Positions 1-12,772 are shown, counted from the stretch's first letter. The stretch is DNA of 64,000 bases from Tragulus kanchil (GCA_022376925.1 JAIOJX010000025.1:145163301-145227300), one strand, 5' to 3'. Notes: generated by a model from the letters alone, not told the origin. Numbers and translations are program-made.

Positions 1-1930
1 AGAACAAAATGCTGAGCTAGTGGTGAGGGTGGGTGATTCTGATGTGAACTGTAAGAACAGTGTGGTTGCAGTTGAGAGAAAAATTATTTTATTACTCGTT
101 TTCTGTACTCTTTATAGAACTTTTATAGGAAAAGATGAAAAAGTGGTACAATAAACACTTATATACCCCTTATTCTGAATTGCATTTAAGATTTGGATAT
201 GTTTGACTTTTGCTTTTCTGTTTATGTGCATACATATGTATTTTACTGTATTATTTGACTCTTTGAGAATAAGTTGCTGATTTTATATTTAATTCCTAAG
301 TCTTATAGCAAATATGTTTCAGGAAAAGTCTTTACCATTAAAATACACAAGAAGTTTAGCTTTGACTAAGTATTATCATCTACTGTATAATTCATGCATA
401 GATTTTCTGACAAAGTCCTTTATAGCCATTGTGTTTCCACTTAGGACCTCCTCTAAGATCACATGGTACCTTTAGCTGTGACATTTCTTTGCTCTTCTTT
501 AGAAGTATCCCTGCCTCTTTTTGTCTTTCATGAAAATGACATTTCACAGAGTCCAGGTTGTTTGTCCTGTGGAGTGTTTCACAATCTTAATTTTTCTAAT
601 TGCTTCCTCATAATTAGGTCCAAGTTAAACATTTTGGTCAAAAAACAGAAACACTTTTCACTGTATCAGGAAAGGGTTTCCTGGGCGGGACTAGTGGTAA
701 AGAACCAGCCTCCCAATGCAAGAGACATAAGAGACCTAGGTTCGATCTCTGGGTCAGGAAGGTCCCTGGAGAAAGAAATGCCAACCCACTCCAGTATTCT
801 TGCCAACCCAAAATTTGAAACAAAAACAAAATGATTTCAAAATATAAGATTTTATTGTATTATGTCAAATATTAAATCTATCAAACTAATTTGACAAGCT
901 CTTAGAAACAAGAACTGTTTTTGGAGCTTCTTATTGAACAATTTTGCATTGATATATTTCCTTCATAGATTCATTAATCTGAAATTACTTATTTGCTAGT
1001 ATACTGTTTTATTGTCTGCCTCCTCCACTGGACCCTAAGCTCGATATTAGAAGCAGAAACCTGAAAGGAGGGAGAGTCAGGGTTGCAGATAATCAGGGGA
1101 AAGATTCTTCGAGTCAGATGGAGCAAGAACAAAATGCTGAGCTAGTGGTGAGGGTGGGTGATTCTGATGTGAACTGTAAGAACAGTGTGGTTGCAGTTGA
1201 GAGAAAAATTATTTTATTACTCGTTTTCTGTACTCTTTATAGAACTTTTATAGGAAAAGATGAAAAAGTGGTACAATAAACACTTATATACCCCTTATTC
1301 TGAATTGCATTTAAGATTTGGATATGTTTGACTTTTGCTTTTCTGTTTATGTGCATACATATGTATTTTACTGTATTATTTGACTCTTTGAGAATAAGTT
1401 GCTGATTTTATATTTAATTCCTAAGTCTTATAGCAAATATGTTTCAGGAAAAGTCTTTACCATTAAAATACACAAGAAGTTTAGCTTTGACTAAGTATTA
1501 TCATCTACTGTATAATTCATGCATAGATTTTCTGACAAAGTCCTTTATAGCCATTGTGTTTCCACTTAGGACCTCCTCTAAGATCACATGGTACCTTTAG
1601 CTGTGACATTTCTTTGCTCTTCTTTAGAAGTATCCCTGCCTCTTTTTGTCTTTCATGAAAATGACATTTCACAGAGTCCAGGTTGTTTGTCCTGTGGAGT
1701 GTTTCACAATCTTAATTTTTCTAATTGCTTCCTCATAATTAGGTCCAAGTTAAACATTTTGGTCAAAAAACAGAAACACTTTTCACTGTATCAGGAAAGG
1801 GTTTCCTGGGCGGCACTAGTGGTAAAGAACCAGCCTCCCAATGCAAGAGACATAAGAGACCTAGGTTCGATCTCTGGGTCAGGAAGGTCCCCTGGAGAAA
1901 GAAATGCCAACCCACTCCAGTATTCTTGCC
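1..1930. repeat. Tandem duplication 1, period 1125 bp
   Basis: Bases 1-804 recur at 1126-1930 with one substitution (G689 against C1814) and one extra C. Bases 805-1125 appear once, but they are the expected start of the second unit if the first unit begins upstream of the window. The copy-1/copy-2 junction at 804|805 cuts a Bov-tA SINE, which is complete only in the second copy. Confidence 0.93.
676..804 (+). mobile_element. Bov-tA SINE, cut by duplication junction
   Basis: This is the tRNA-derived head and part of the Bov-A body of a ruminant SINE (GGTAAAGAACC, GGTTCGATCTCTGGGTC, CCAACCCACTCCAGTATTCT). It stops abruptly at TTGCC where the duplication-1 junction falls. Confidence 0.9.
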
Positions 1931-2018
1931 TGGAGAATCCTGTGGACAGAAGAGCCTAGCGGGCTATAGTCCATAGGGTCACATACAGTCAGACATGACT
2001 GTAGCATCTTGGCACACC
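1801..2018 (+). mobile_element. Bov-tA SINE, complete
   Basis: Same element as 676-804, here continuing through TGGAGAATCC, GGGCTATAGTCCATAGGGTC and CAGACATGACT, the expected 3' half of Bov-tA. Moderately diverged from consensus as I know it. Confidence 0.92.
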
Positions 2019-2340
2019 TAGCATGCATTGTATCAGGAAGCCCTTTTCTCAAGTTTGATCACTTTATCAATGTTACATTGTATAGGAACATTGAAGTTTT
2101 TGTAAATAAGAGGAACATGTGAAAATATATCTTCAGTGTTTATCATTCTCAGTTTATTTCATTGTAATCAGTTAACCCACCCTACATTTGTTCCTTAAAT
2201 ATTTTAAGTACTGTATTTGTGATAGATAAAATTCCTGATCTAATCAGTAATATACATCAGTAATCAGCATAATTAGTGTTTTATGAGAAATGTCTTCATG
2301 TTGTGATAGAGAATACTATGCAAACACATGATGTGTGGGC

Positions 2341-2475
2341 TATCACTCAGTCGTGTCTGACTCTTTGCAACCCTGTTCACCCTAGCCCAGCAGGCTTCTC
2401 TGTCCTTGGAATTTCCCAGGCAAGAATACTGGAATGGATTGCCATTTCCTCCTGCAGGGGGAAGCACATGGGGTG
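2341..2475 (-). mobile_element. Bov-A SINE fragment
   Basis: Reverse-orientation Bov-A body: CACTCAGTCGTGTCTGACTC followed by CAGGCTTCTCTGTCC and GGCAAGAATACTGGAATGG. No tRNA head. Confidence 0.88.
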
Positions 2476-2939
2476 AAGCATTAATTTGACCTTGAGAAAT
2501 CAAAGAAGATACCGTAGCTGAAAAGACAAAAGTTTAAGCAAAATAAGAGAGACAAAGTTGAAGTAGCATGAAATAAGACTCAATTTTTGTCGTGTGTATT
2601 TTCAGTAAATTTTATGTTCTTTAAGAGAGTATTAATTACATTCTTCCTCTGTTTTTATTTCTGAGGTGTGATAGCATTTTTTAACCAGAAAGAAACCTGC
2701 AGTCTTCTTATACACATCCTAAATCCTTATCCTTAAAATCCTCAGGTTCTTTATTGTCTTCAGCAAATAAGCATGATGAAAAATAGCACCTGGAGCCACA
2801 TCTGGTAATATTTTATAAGAAAAATAATCAACTTTATCGAGATTGCAAAGGTAGAGATCTGGTAAGGGCTTCACCACTCAGAAAGGCCCAGCATGCTGAG
2901 TGATAACAGGAATTAATAGTTAGACTCGATTTGCAATTT

Positions 2940-3150
2940 CTTTAGTATCTACATACATTGTCTCATTTGATCCACAGCAGCACAGTGTGTATCATTGTGA
3001 TTTAGTTCCCCATTTTATAATCTGAAGGAAAGTTGAGATAAGAAAAGTTATGACGCTTACTGTCCTGATTCTAGTTCTTTAGGTAATTGCCTCCTCTTCA
3101 GCAAATCATTGAACTCCCTGTTCCCATTATTAATCAGGTAAATGAGAGTA
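2940..3150 (+). mobile_element. MIR-like ancient SINE remnant
   Basis: Weak match to the MIR core: TCTCATTTGATCC, TATCATTGTGATT, CCCATTTTATAATCTGAAGG, read in the usual MIR order. Heavily diverged. Repeated at 4109-4319 by duplication 2. Confidence 0.5.
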
Positions 3151-3267
3151 ATACAATTATTTCTAACATTATCTCAGGATTAATTTAGTAATCTAATCAC
3201 AAATCCTATTAAAATCATGTTGAAAGTATAAAGTTTTCTGAAAATATAATTTTTTAATTTAATATAT

Positions 3268-3491
3268 GCTTGCTTGTGCTAAGTTACTTCATTTATGTCT
3301 GACTCTATGATCCTATAAACTGGAGCCCACCAGGCTCCTCTGTCCATGGGATTCTCCAGGCAAGAATACTGGAGTGAGTTGCTATGCTCTCCTCCAGGGG
3401 ATCTTCCTGACCCAGGGATAGAGCGCCTGTCTCGTGTCTTCTGCATTGGCAGGCAGGTTCTTTTACCACTGTCGCCACCCGGGAAGCCCCA
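3268..3491 (-). mobile_element. Bov-tA SINE, complete
   Basis: Reverse orientation. Bov-A part (GTCTGACTCTATGATCC, GGCTCCTCTGTCCATGGG, AGGCAAGAATACTGG) is followed by the tRNA-derived head (CATTGGCAGGCAGGTTC, CCCGGGAAGCCCC). Confidence 0.93.
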
Positions 3492-4436
3492 CTACATGCT
3501 TAACTGTCCTCCAAGCCTTTGAGCTCTTGATCCTGGGAGTAGTTAACTATCAAGACCCAAATGTTGAACTGAGTTTCTAATAATAAATAGTCACTTACCA
3601 GTACCTGGAAGAAATATTTATAGGCAGTTATGATATTTAATATCTTGCTGAAAATCTGTTAATAATTTGATAATTTCATTGTGAAAAAAATAATTTGTCA
3701 CTTTGAATAGCAATGCAGAGCACTGGCCTAAATGTTTCAAAGGATAGTCAAAAAGTTTTAACCTGTGAACTCCGTCTCTTCAATTCTAAGAGATCAAGTA
3801 TAATTAGGTCATCATAGAGTATAGCGTAGAGGAGAGGAGAGAATCTGTTGCCCTCTCTACTGTTGTTGATATTGTTAAAAGCCTGTATATTTGGCAGCCA
3901 ATTAGGATGATGTTCATTTTTTATAGACCCAACCAGGAAACAGCACTAGCAGATCAAAAAACATACTTAGTAGGCAATAAGTAATTATGTAACTACATAT
4001 CACTACTACTTAAGTATTTAATTCTAGTTAGTAGTAGTGATAATAGTGTGAAAGGCCCAGCATGCTGAGTGATAACAGGAATTAATAGTTAGACTCGATT
4101 TGCAATTTCTTTAGTATCTACATACATTGTCTCATTTGATCCACAGCAGCACAGTGTGTATCATTGTGATTTAGTTCCCCATTTTATAATCTGAAGGAAA
4201 GTTGAGATAAGAAAAGTTATGACGCTTACTGTCCTGATTCTAGTTCTTTAGGTAATTGCCTCCTCTTCAGCAAATCATTGAACTCCCTGTTCCCATTATT
4301 AATCAGGTAAATGAGAGTAATACAATTATTTCTAACATTATCTCAGGATTAATTTAGTAATCTAATCACAAATCCTATTAAAATCATGTTGAAAGTATAA
4401 AGTTTTCTGAAAATATAATTTTTTAATTTAATATAT

Positions 4437-4660
4437 GCTTGCTTGTGCTAAGTTACTTCATTTATGTCTGACTCTATGATCCTATAAACTGGAGCCCACC
4501 AGGCTCCTCTGTCCATGGGATTCTCCAGGCAAGAATACTGGAGTGAGTTGCTATGCTCTCCTCCAGGGGATCTTCCTGACCCAGGGATAGAGCGCCTGTC
4601 TCGTGTCTTCTGCATTGGCAGGCAGGTTCTTTTACCACTGTCGCCACCCGGGAAGCCCCA
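4437..4660 (-). mobile_element. Bov-tA SINE, duplicated copy
   Basis: Same insertion as 3268-3491, repeated 1169 bp on by duplication 2. Not an independent insertion. Confidence 0.93.
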
Positions 4661-6910
4661 CTACATGCTTAACTGTCCTCCAAGCCTTTGAGCTCTTGAT
4701 CCTGGGAGTAGTTAACTATCAAGACCCAAATGTTGAACTGAGTTTCTAATAATAAATAGTCACTTACCAGTACCTGGAAGAAATATTTATAGGCAGTTAT
4801 GATATTTAATATCTTGCTGAAAATCTGTTAATAATTTGATAATTTCATTGTGAAAAAAATAATTTGTCACTTTGAATAGCAATGCAGAGCACTGGCCTAA
4901 ATGTTTCAAAGGATAGTCAAAAAGTTTTAACCTGTGAACTCCGTCTCTTCAATTCTAAGAGATCAAGTATAATTAGGTCATCATAGAGTATAGCGTAGAG
5001 GAGAGGAGAGAATCTGTTGCCCTCTCTACTGTTGTTGATATTGTTAAAAGCCTGTATATTTGGCAGCCAATTAGGATGATGTTCATTTTTTATAGACCCA
5101 ACCAGGAAACAGCACTAGCAGATCAAAAAACATACTTAGTAGGCAATAAGTAATTATGTAACTACATATCACTACTACTTAAGTATTTAATTCTAGTTAG
5201 TAGTAGTGATAATAGTGTGAAAACCTGTAGCAATATTTTAAAATTCTTCTTTCTGTCCTCTGATGTAGCAAGGCTTTATTAGATATTTAAATGTTTAGGT
5301 TATATTATTACACATTTCATAAATGTGAGAATTAAGTGAGTTAGGTCATATCTGTTTAATTACCTTGTACTATATTTAATAAAAATAGCTATGACACTTT
5401 TTTTCTATTTGTATTTTATTCTTTTTAAATACATTTAAAAATATAGTCAGAAGTAAAATTTAACCTGCTGTTCTAATCTTATCAAGACCACATTGCATCA
5501 ATTCCTAATGTCACTCTAACATGATGACTTCTAAATATTTTCTTAACAAATAGCTTTACTTAGTAGGTTTTGGATCTGTAGAAATTAGTTCCCAGCTTTC
5601 CAAAAACTCCCATCCACTTTGTATGCACAGGCTTGTTTTGGTAAATCAGCTGTTTGTCAATTTGTCCTTTTGCATCTGTGAATTCATTATATAGGCTATC
5701 CATATCCAAAATGTTAATGATTTAGAAAGGTTCCAAGCACACTGGATGTCAGCATAAGTTAAAATACTATTGGGGCAATGACTTTAAATCACTGAAATAG
5801 TTATGAAAATTATGAAATAAAAATTAGATTTCAATAAAGTTTTAGTTTTAAGAAAGAAATGATAAAGTCCAGTTTAACATGACTGGCCTTTTCTGGTGAT
5901 ATTTTTTGTAAACAATCTTAAACCCCCAAAATAAGCAATGTTTTTCTCTAGTAATTTTTTTGTTCTAACCAGTACAGAAGTCCACACAACTCAGGTAGAA
6001 TAAGCATCTTTTTCCAGATTCCCTATAGCCTCTTCAGAGCTTATGAAACAGTTTTGGAAAAGCATGCAAATGTGTTTTATCATAGCATTTTTCTCCATTC
6101 TCATCTGTCACATACATATATAAGCTAGAGGGACATATTTTTCTTGTCCCATATTTTGGAAATATGACTGCTGAAAGTCAGTATTTAACATCTTCTCTGT
6201 GCCCAGCCCCAGTAATAGCACTCCCTGAAGGCACACATCTCCTTCCATTTCTAGAAAGTTAAAAGGCTCAATAAGTACTTATACACACTTTAAGGAAGCT
6301 GGGAAGTGACCACATAATTTCATCATGAAGTCCCATTATCACAAGTAAGCAAATTGCATCCTATTTTAGCAACTTTGTCTACAAGGTGTACAGGCCATTT
6401 AGTAGGAGAGAGCTTTCATTTTTTATTTTGTAAGAGGTTTATAGGCTGAATGGCATTTTCCAAAATTTACATTTTCAATGTCTGTCAGATATGCAGATGG
6501 ACAAGTAGTCTGCTTTATATCTGGACAAGGTATCAACAATCTTGTGTCTTCTGAAGTTTAATCAAAATCTTTATGGAAATCAAGAAAACAATTTGAAACT
6601 TCATTTTTCAAATCAAAATATAGTAAGACTTGGGGAAGCATTAGTCTGTTGCTGTGATCCAACACATCACGTTTAGCATTGGTAACATCTGACAGAATCA
6701 GCTCTACACTTTAAGAAGTGAAACATTGTTTATCAAAATTTCACCTTTTGTTTACCCATAGGACATTTCATTTGCAACGCTCGAATCAGGATAAGCAGCT
6801 TTACTCAATGCATTGACAAAGCAAAGGAAGAAAGAAGTAATGCATGTTTACTCTTCTGGAATACTCAGGATTATTCTACCATTAATTTCAACTGAATATT
6901 GGTGACTTTT

Positions 6911-7116
6911 GCTGCCAGCATACTAAGTCACTTCAGTTGTGTCCAACTCTTTGCAGCCCTATGAAGTATAGCCTACCAGGCCCCTCCATACATGGGGTTT
7001 TCCAGGCAGCAATACTGGAGTGTGTTGTCATGCGCTCGTCCAGTAATCTAGCCCACGTCACTTGTATTTCCTGCATTGGCAGGCGGGTTCTTTACCACTA
7101 GCGCTACCTGGGAAGT
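6911..7116 (-). mobile_element. Bov-tA SINE
   Basis: Reverse orientation: TCAGTTGTGTCCAACTCTTTGC, GGCAGCAATACTGGAGTG, GCATTGGCAGGCGGGTTC, TACCTGGGAAG. The spacing of the parts matches Bov-tA, with several small deletions. Confidence 0.92.
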
Positions 7117-7996
7117 CAAACTTTAGGGGCTAAATTTGTGAGATTCAGTCTCCATACACACATTCACACTTGTGCTTGGTCCCAAATTCATTTTAGCATT
7201 TTGTGCAGTATGCTTTGTTTTTATTATCTCTTCAATCTAATTGTATGTTTTTCAGGTTATGCTTTGTTTTTACGCATCTTCTCTGTGCCCAGCCCCAGTA
7301 ATAGCACTCCCTGAAGGCACACATCTCCTTCCATTTCTAGAAAGTTAAAAGGCTCAATAAGTACTTATACACACTTTAAGGAAGCTGGGAAGTGACCACA
7401 TAATTTCATCATGAAGTCCCATTATCACAAGTAAGCAAATTGCATCCTATTTTAGCAACTTTGTCTACAAGGTGTACAGGCCATTTAGTAGGAGAGAGCT
7501 TTCATTTTTTATTTTGTAAGAGGTTTATAGGCTGAATGGCATTTTCCAAAATTTACATTTTCAATGTCTGTCAGATATGCAGATGGACAAGTAGTCTGCT
7601 TTATATCTGGACAAGGTATCAACAATCTTGTGTCTTCTGAAGTTTAATCAAAATCTTTATGGAAATCAAGAAAACAATTTGAAACTTCATTTTTCAAATC
7701 AAAATATAGTAAGACTTGGGGAAGCATTAGTCTGTTGCTGTGATCCAACACATCACGTTTAGCATTGGTAACATCTGACAGAATCAGCTCTACACTTTAA
7801 GAAGTGAAACATTGTTTATCAAAATTTCACCTTTTGTTTACCCATAGGACATTTCATTTGCAACGCTCGAATCAGGATAAGCAGCTTTACTCAATGCATT
7901 GACAAAGCAAAGGAAGAAAGAAGTAATGCATGTTTACTCTTCTGGAATACTCAGGATTATTCTACCATTAATTTCAACTGAATATTGGTGACTTTT

Positions 7997-8202
7997 GCTG
8001 CCAGCATACTAAGTCACTTCAGTTGTGTCCAACTCTTTGCAGCCCTATGAAGTATAGCCTACCAGGCCCCTCCATACATGGGGTTTTCCAGGCAGCAATA
8101 CTGGAGTGTGTTGTCATGCGCTCGTCCAGTAATCTAGCCCACGTCACTTGTATTTCCTGCATTGGCAGGCGGGTTCTTTACCACTAGCGCTACCTGGGAA
8201 GT
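7997..8202 (-). mobile_element. Bov-tA SINE, duplicated copy
   Basis: Same insertion as 6911-7116, repeated at offset 1086 by duplication 3. The left edge of duplication 4 falls exactly at its end. Confidence 0.92.
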
Positions 8203-8870
8203 CAAACTTTAGGGGCTAAATTTGTGAGATTCAGTCTCCATACACACATTCACACTTGTGCTTGGTCCCAAATTCATTTTAGCATTTTGTGCAGTATGCT
8301 TTGTTTTTCTTATCTCTTCAATCTAATTGTATGTATCTTAAAAATAGCATAGTTGTTGATCTGTCTTTTCCAGTATTGCCATGTTCTTAGTTTCATCCTT
8401 GAACTCTTGTTCACAGAAAACATTGTCCCAATAATAACAATGTTAAAAATTAATTTAGCACATCTTGATACAAAGCACAACAGTTAATGAAAAGTCAAAG
8501 AGAAATTTAGGATCACAGTACACTAAAGTTACATGCTTAGCTTTCATCACTCAGAATAATGCAACAATATTTGATCCTATATTAGGAACTGCAGATCAGG
8601 GTTTCCAACCTCAACAGTCAGGGAAAGAACAGTGCGACTCACTAAGGAAGGTGATATTCAGTGCTACAGACATTTGATATTAAAAGCAGTGCTGCTTCTA
8701 GCCTATATTTTCTAAACTGCCGTATGGATTTTGTACTTCTCTTTCAAACTTCTGAAGCCATCTCTGATCTCTGGAATAGTTTTATATCTTGGAGAATGCT
8801 TTCCCAGGATCCAAAAATTTTGTGCTAAAACTAAGAGATTTCTGAGCAAACCGGGACAGTCGGTCATACT

Positions 8871-9030
8871 ACCATTGATGCTTTACTACATTGCTAGTTA
8901 AATGATCTTGGGTAAGTTACTTCTCTTTGCTTCAGTTTCTTCATCTGTATTTGGAAATAATAGTAGTATCATATCATATTGTTTTATGGGACTAAGTGAT
9001 TAGCCTAATAAAATAAACACCTCTAGAAGA
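8871..9030 (+). mobile_element. MIR-like SINE remnant
   Basis: Contains the MIR order TGATCTTGGGTAAGTTACTT, GCTTCAGTTTCTTCATCTGT, AATAATAGTAGTATC and GGGACTAAGTGATTAG. Repeated at 10006-10165 by duplication 4. Confidence 0.68.
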
Positions 9031-9066
9031 ATCTGATGTTTTGAAAGTTATGTTTGGCTATAATCA

Positions 9067-9087
9067 ACATCATCATCATCATCATCA
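9067..9087 (+). repeat. Short (CAT)n microsatellite
   Basis: About six to seven CAT units, with the identical length in the duplicated copy at about 10202-10222. The equal length argues that the two copies have not had time to diverge. Confidence 0.85.
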
Positions 9088-11163
9088 ATGTGCCTAACTC
9101 AGAAATTTTAAAAGTGAAATTTTCTGTCTACCTAGCTTCTTTTCTTACCATCACTCCATTACTCTAAAATGATTTTCTTATTTACTGGTTGATTATTTTA
9201 AAATATTCTAATCGGACAACAATTGCTTTTTGTTTGTCAACTTTACTTTTTAACAACTTATATCTGCATTTAATTCTCAGCTACTCTATGATATTTAGTT
9301 TTTCCAGCTTATTTTTCTACTATTCTTTACTTATGTTCAAACTTTAGGGGCTAAATTTGTGAGATTCAGTCTCCATACACACATTCACACTTGTGCTTGG
9401 TCCCAAATTCATTTTAGCATTTTGTGCAGTATGCTTTGTTTTTCTTATCTCTTCAATCTAATTGTATGTATCTTAAAAATAGCATAGTTGTTGATCTGTC
9501 TTTTCCAGTATTGCCATGTTCTTAGTTTCATCCTTGAACTCTTGTTCACAGAAAACATTGTCCCAATAATAACAATGTTAAAAATTAATTTAGCACATCT
9601 TGATACAAAGCACAACAGTTAATGAAAAGTCAAAGAGAAATTTAGGATCACAGTACACTAAAGTTACATGCTTAGCTTTCATCACTCAGAATAATGCAAC
9701 AATATTTGATCCTATATTAGGAACTGCAGATCAGGGTTTCCAACCTCAACAGTCAGGGAAAGAACAGTGCGACTCACTAAGGAAGGTGATATTCAGTGCT
9801 ACAGACATTTGATATTAAAAGCAGTGCTGCTTCTAGCCTATATTTTCTAAACTGCCGTATGGATTTTGTACTTCTCTTTCAAACTTCTGAAGCCATCTCT
9901 GATCTCTGGAATAGTTTTATATCTTGGAGAATGCTTTCCCAGGATCCAAAAATTTTGTGCTAAAACTAAGAGATTTCTGAGCAAACCGGGACAGTCGGTC
10001 ATACTACCATTGATGCTTTACTACATTGCTAGTTAAATGATCTTGGGTAAGTTACTTCTCTTTGCTTCAGTTTCTTCATCTGTATTTGGAAATAATAGTA
10101 GTATCATATCATATTGTTTTATGGGACTAAGTGATTAGCCTAATAAAATAAACACCTCTAGAAGAATCTGATGTTTTGAAAGTTATGTTTGGCTATAATC
10201 AACATCATCATCATCATCATCAATGTGCCTAACTCAGAAATTTTAAAAGTGAAATTTTCTGTCTACCTAGCTTCTTTTCTTACCATCACTCCATTACTCT
10301 AAAATGATTTTCTTATTTACTGGTTGATTATTTTAAAATATTCTAATCGGACAACAATTGCTTTTTGTTTGTCAACTTTACTTTTTAACAACTTATATCT
10401 GCATTTAATTCTCAGCTACTCTATGATATTTAGTTTCCACATTTTCTACTATTTCTTTTTATGTTTCCTTCATTAAAGTAGTTGTGAATCCGGTTCATCG
10501 AATCTGGTGAAATTGAAAAAAAAATCAATTCAAAGCAAGAAAATCTCAAATAACTTAGAGTATACAATGTTCTGCCTCTAAAACCAAATAGGTATTGTGG
10601 ATGAATTCTGTTGAACTCAGAATACAGTTGGATATGAATTTTTTTGTGTGCCAGTGCTTCTCTCTACAGCTAAAGTCTGATAATGTTTGAATTTTTTTTT
10701 TCAATTTGATATAAATTTGGAAATTACTATTTAGTTACTTTGGTTAATTTACTATAAAAATCCTAAGAAACGGAATCATATCATTCTTTTCACTGTGTTA
10801 TTCAATGTTGACCTTCATCCTATTTCACAAAGAAAACCCTAATTCCCTCAGATCATTGAGCCCTTTATTTTCCCAAGTATTTGTGGGGTGACCTTTGTGT
10901 TTGATGATCTGTTAGAACAATGCAGGAACTTATTTCACAGAGTTCTTACCACATTTATCAGAAAATAGTCCTTTCATAACCGTCCTGACTTCAGTCAAAT
11001 TCATGAGTCAAACCGAAGTCTTATGCTGATGCGATACAGCAGTAGCAAATCTAGTGCTTCTACACTGACAAAGAAGAAAAACTAAAACTCATTTAAGTTA
11101 TATTACAAATATTTTAGAACAAGATATGTTTCAGAGGCAATTTTAAAAGTATATTATTTTTGT

Positions 11164-11630
11164 TCTTATTCAGTCGCTAAGTCATGTCTGAAGTCATGTC
11201 TGACTTTGCAACCCCATAAACTGCAGCACAACAAACTTCTGTGTTCTTCACTATCTCCCCGAGTTTATCCAACTCATGACAATTGAGTCAGTGGTGCCAT
11301 CCAACCATCTCATCCTCTGTTGATCCCTTCTCCTCCTGCCTTCATTGTTTCTCAGTCTTTGCATCAGTCTTTTCCAGTGAGTCATCTCTTTGCATCAGGT
11401 GGCCAAAAATTTGGTGCTTCAGTTTCAGCATCAGTCCTTCCATTGAATATTGGGACGATTGCCTTTAGGATTGACTGGTTTGATCTCCTCTCTTTCCAAG
11501 AGACTCTCAAGAGTTTTTTCTAGCACCACAGTTCAACGGCATCAATTCTTCAGGACTCAGCATTCTTTATGGTCCTATTCTCATATTGACACATGACTAT
11601 GGGAAGAGCCATAGCTTTGTGTGCAAAAAT
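11164..11630 (-). mobile_element. Bov-B LINE 3' fragment
   Basis: Reverse orientation of the Bov-B 3' region: CAGTCGCTAAGTCATGTCTG, CCATCCAACCATCTCATCC, TTTGCATCAGGTGGCCAAA, GGATTGACTGGTTTGATCTC, GCATCAATTCTTCAGGACTC. An 18-base stretch with AAGTCATGTCTGA is locally repeated near 11179-11203. Short of any coding potential. Confidence 0.92.
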
Positions 11631-11679
11631 GCATTTTATAGCTTATTTACCCGTCATAAACACAATTGCATAGTAATGA

Positions 11680-11888
11680 GGGGCTTCCCAGGTGGTGCTA
11701 GTGGTAAAGAACCCATCTGCCAATGCAGGAGAGGCTAGATCCCAGAGTTGAGAAAATCCCCTGGGGAAAGGCATGGCAACCTACTCCAATATTCTTGCCT
11801 GGAGAATCCCATGGACTGAGGAACCCAGCAGGTACTGCCCATAGGATCACAAAGAGTCAGGCAGGACTGAAGCAGCTTGGCACACATA
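11680..11888 (+). mobile_element. Bov-tA SINE
   Basis: Complete, + orientation: GGGCTTCCCAGGTGGTGCTA, GGTAAAGAACCCATCTGCC, TTCTTGCCTGGAGAATCCC, ATAGGATCACAAAGAGTCAG. Sits 50 bp beyond a Bov-B fragment. Confidence 0.95.
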
Positions 11889-12537
11889 CTGGGTAATGAA
11901 GGTAGAACTCAAATTCTAAGGTTAAAATCTGCCTCATCATATGCTGTGGGCCTATTAAGCTCTTAATTTATAATAACACAAATGTTATTAATAATATAAA
12001 GTAAACTGCTAATGTTGTAAGGTGAAATTAGGTAATTCATTAGGTGGTTGCAATGATGTTTGGTGTCCTTAGGTAAAATAACATTAATATTTATTCTTGT
12101 TACAGTTATTATTTTTCTGATCTACCCTATATTATCTGTATAGACTTTTGACTTTTAAATGAAAGTTGCTGTCAAGCATGAAAAATTTCAGAATGTTTTT
12201 ATATTAAAATAGCCAAGAACAAGAAAACATTGACTTCTTTACTTTGACATATATTATCTTATTTACCGTGTAATAACCTGTAGCTTCTATTATTTTATCT
12301 CTATCTATATGATGTTTGTGATGTTTTGAAGGGCAGATAGTAGTTCAAGGTAACAGCTGCAAGGTTGGAGTGACAAAGTTAAGTCTGCATCTTTAGATTC
12401 TCAGACTTACTCTGCAGTCCTGTTATTTCCATGCATGGTTTTGCCTCCATCATTTGAAATTTCCACATATTTTAAGATATTGTAGCAATTTCCTCCATCT
12501 CCGGTTTTACTATTCTTTATCTTTTATATAAGGTTTT

Positions 12538-12723
12538 GAATATTGGGACGATTGCCTTTAGGATTGACTGGTTTGATCTCCTCTCTTTCCAAGAGACTCT
12601 CAAGAGTTTTTTCTAGCACCACAGTTCAACGGCATCAATTCTTCAGGACTCAGCATTCTTTATGGTCCTATTCTCATATTGACACATGACTATGGGAAGA
12701 GCCATAGCTTTGTGTGCAAAAAT
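12538..12723 (-). mobile_element. Bov-B fragment, partial duplicated copy
   Basis: Repeats 11445-11630 only, because the edge of duplication 5 lies inside the Bov-B element. Confidence 0.92.
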
Positions 12724-12772
12724 GCATTTTATAGCTTATTTACCCGTCATAAACACAATTGCATAGTAATGA

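Larger units (their letters stand above)
2882..5219. repeat. Tandem duplication 2, period 1169 bp
   Basis: 2882-4050 is followed directly by 4051-5219, and I saw no difference between the copies. The unit edges share GAAA (CAGAAAGG at the start, TGTGAAAAC at the end, TGTGAAAGG at the junction). It carries a MIR-like piece and a full Bov-tA in both copies. Confidence 0.97.
6189..8334. repeat. Tandem duplication 3, period 1086 bp
   Basis: 6189-7248 recurs at 7275-8334. The 26 bases between (7249-7274) are filler, and 15 of them repeat TATGCTTTGTTTTTA from 7209-7223. One substitution lies close to the junction. The unit includes a Bov-tA in reverse orientation. Confidence 0.95.
8203..10475. repeat. 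Tandem duplication 4, period 1135 bp
   Basis: 8203-9337 recurs from 9338. Identity is essentially complete up to TTTAGTTT. The last 40 bases of copy 1 (about 9298-9337) then differ from copy 2 by several indels. Because duplication 3 overlaps its left end, the segment starting CAAACTTTAGGGGC occurs three times (7117, 8203, 9338). Confidence 0.95.

Noticed and set aside
463..834. A 123-codon open frame, repeated at 1588-1959
   Set aside because: It runs from intron sequence into a Bov-tA SINE and appears twice only because of duplication 1. No conserved protein features.
9067..9087. CAT microsatellite as a regulatory signal
   Set aside because: An ordinary short simple repeat in an intron with no supporting context.
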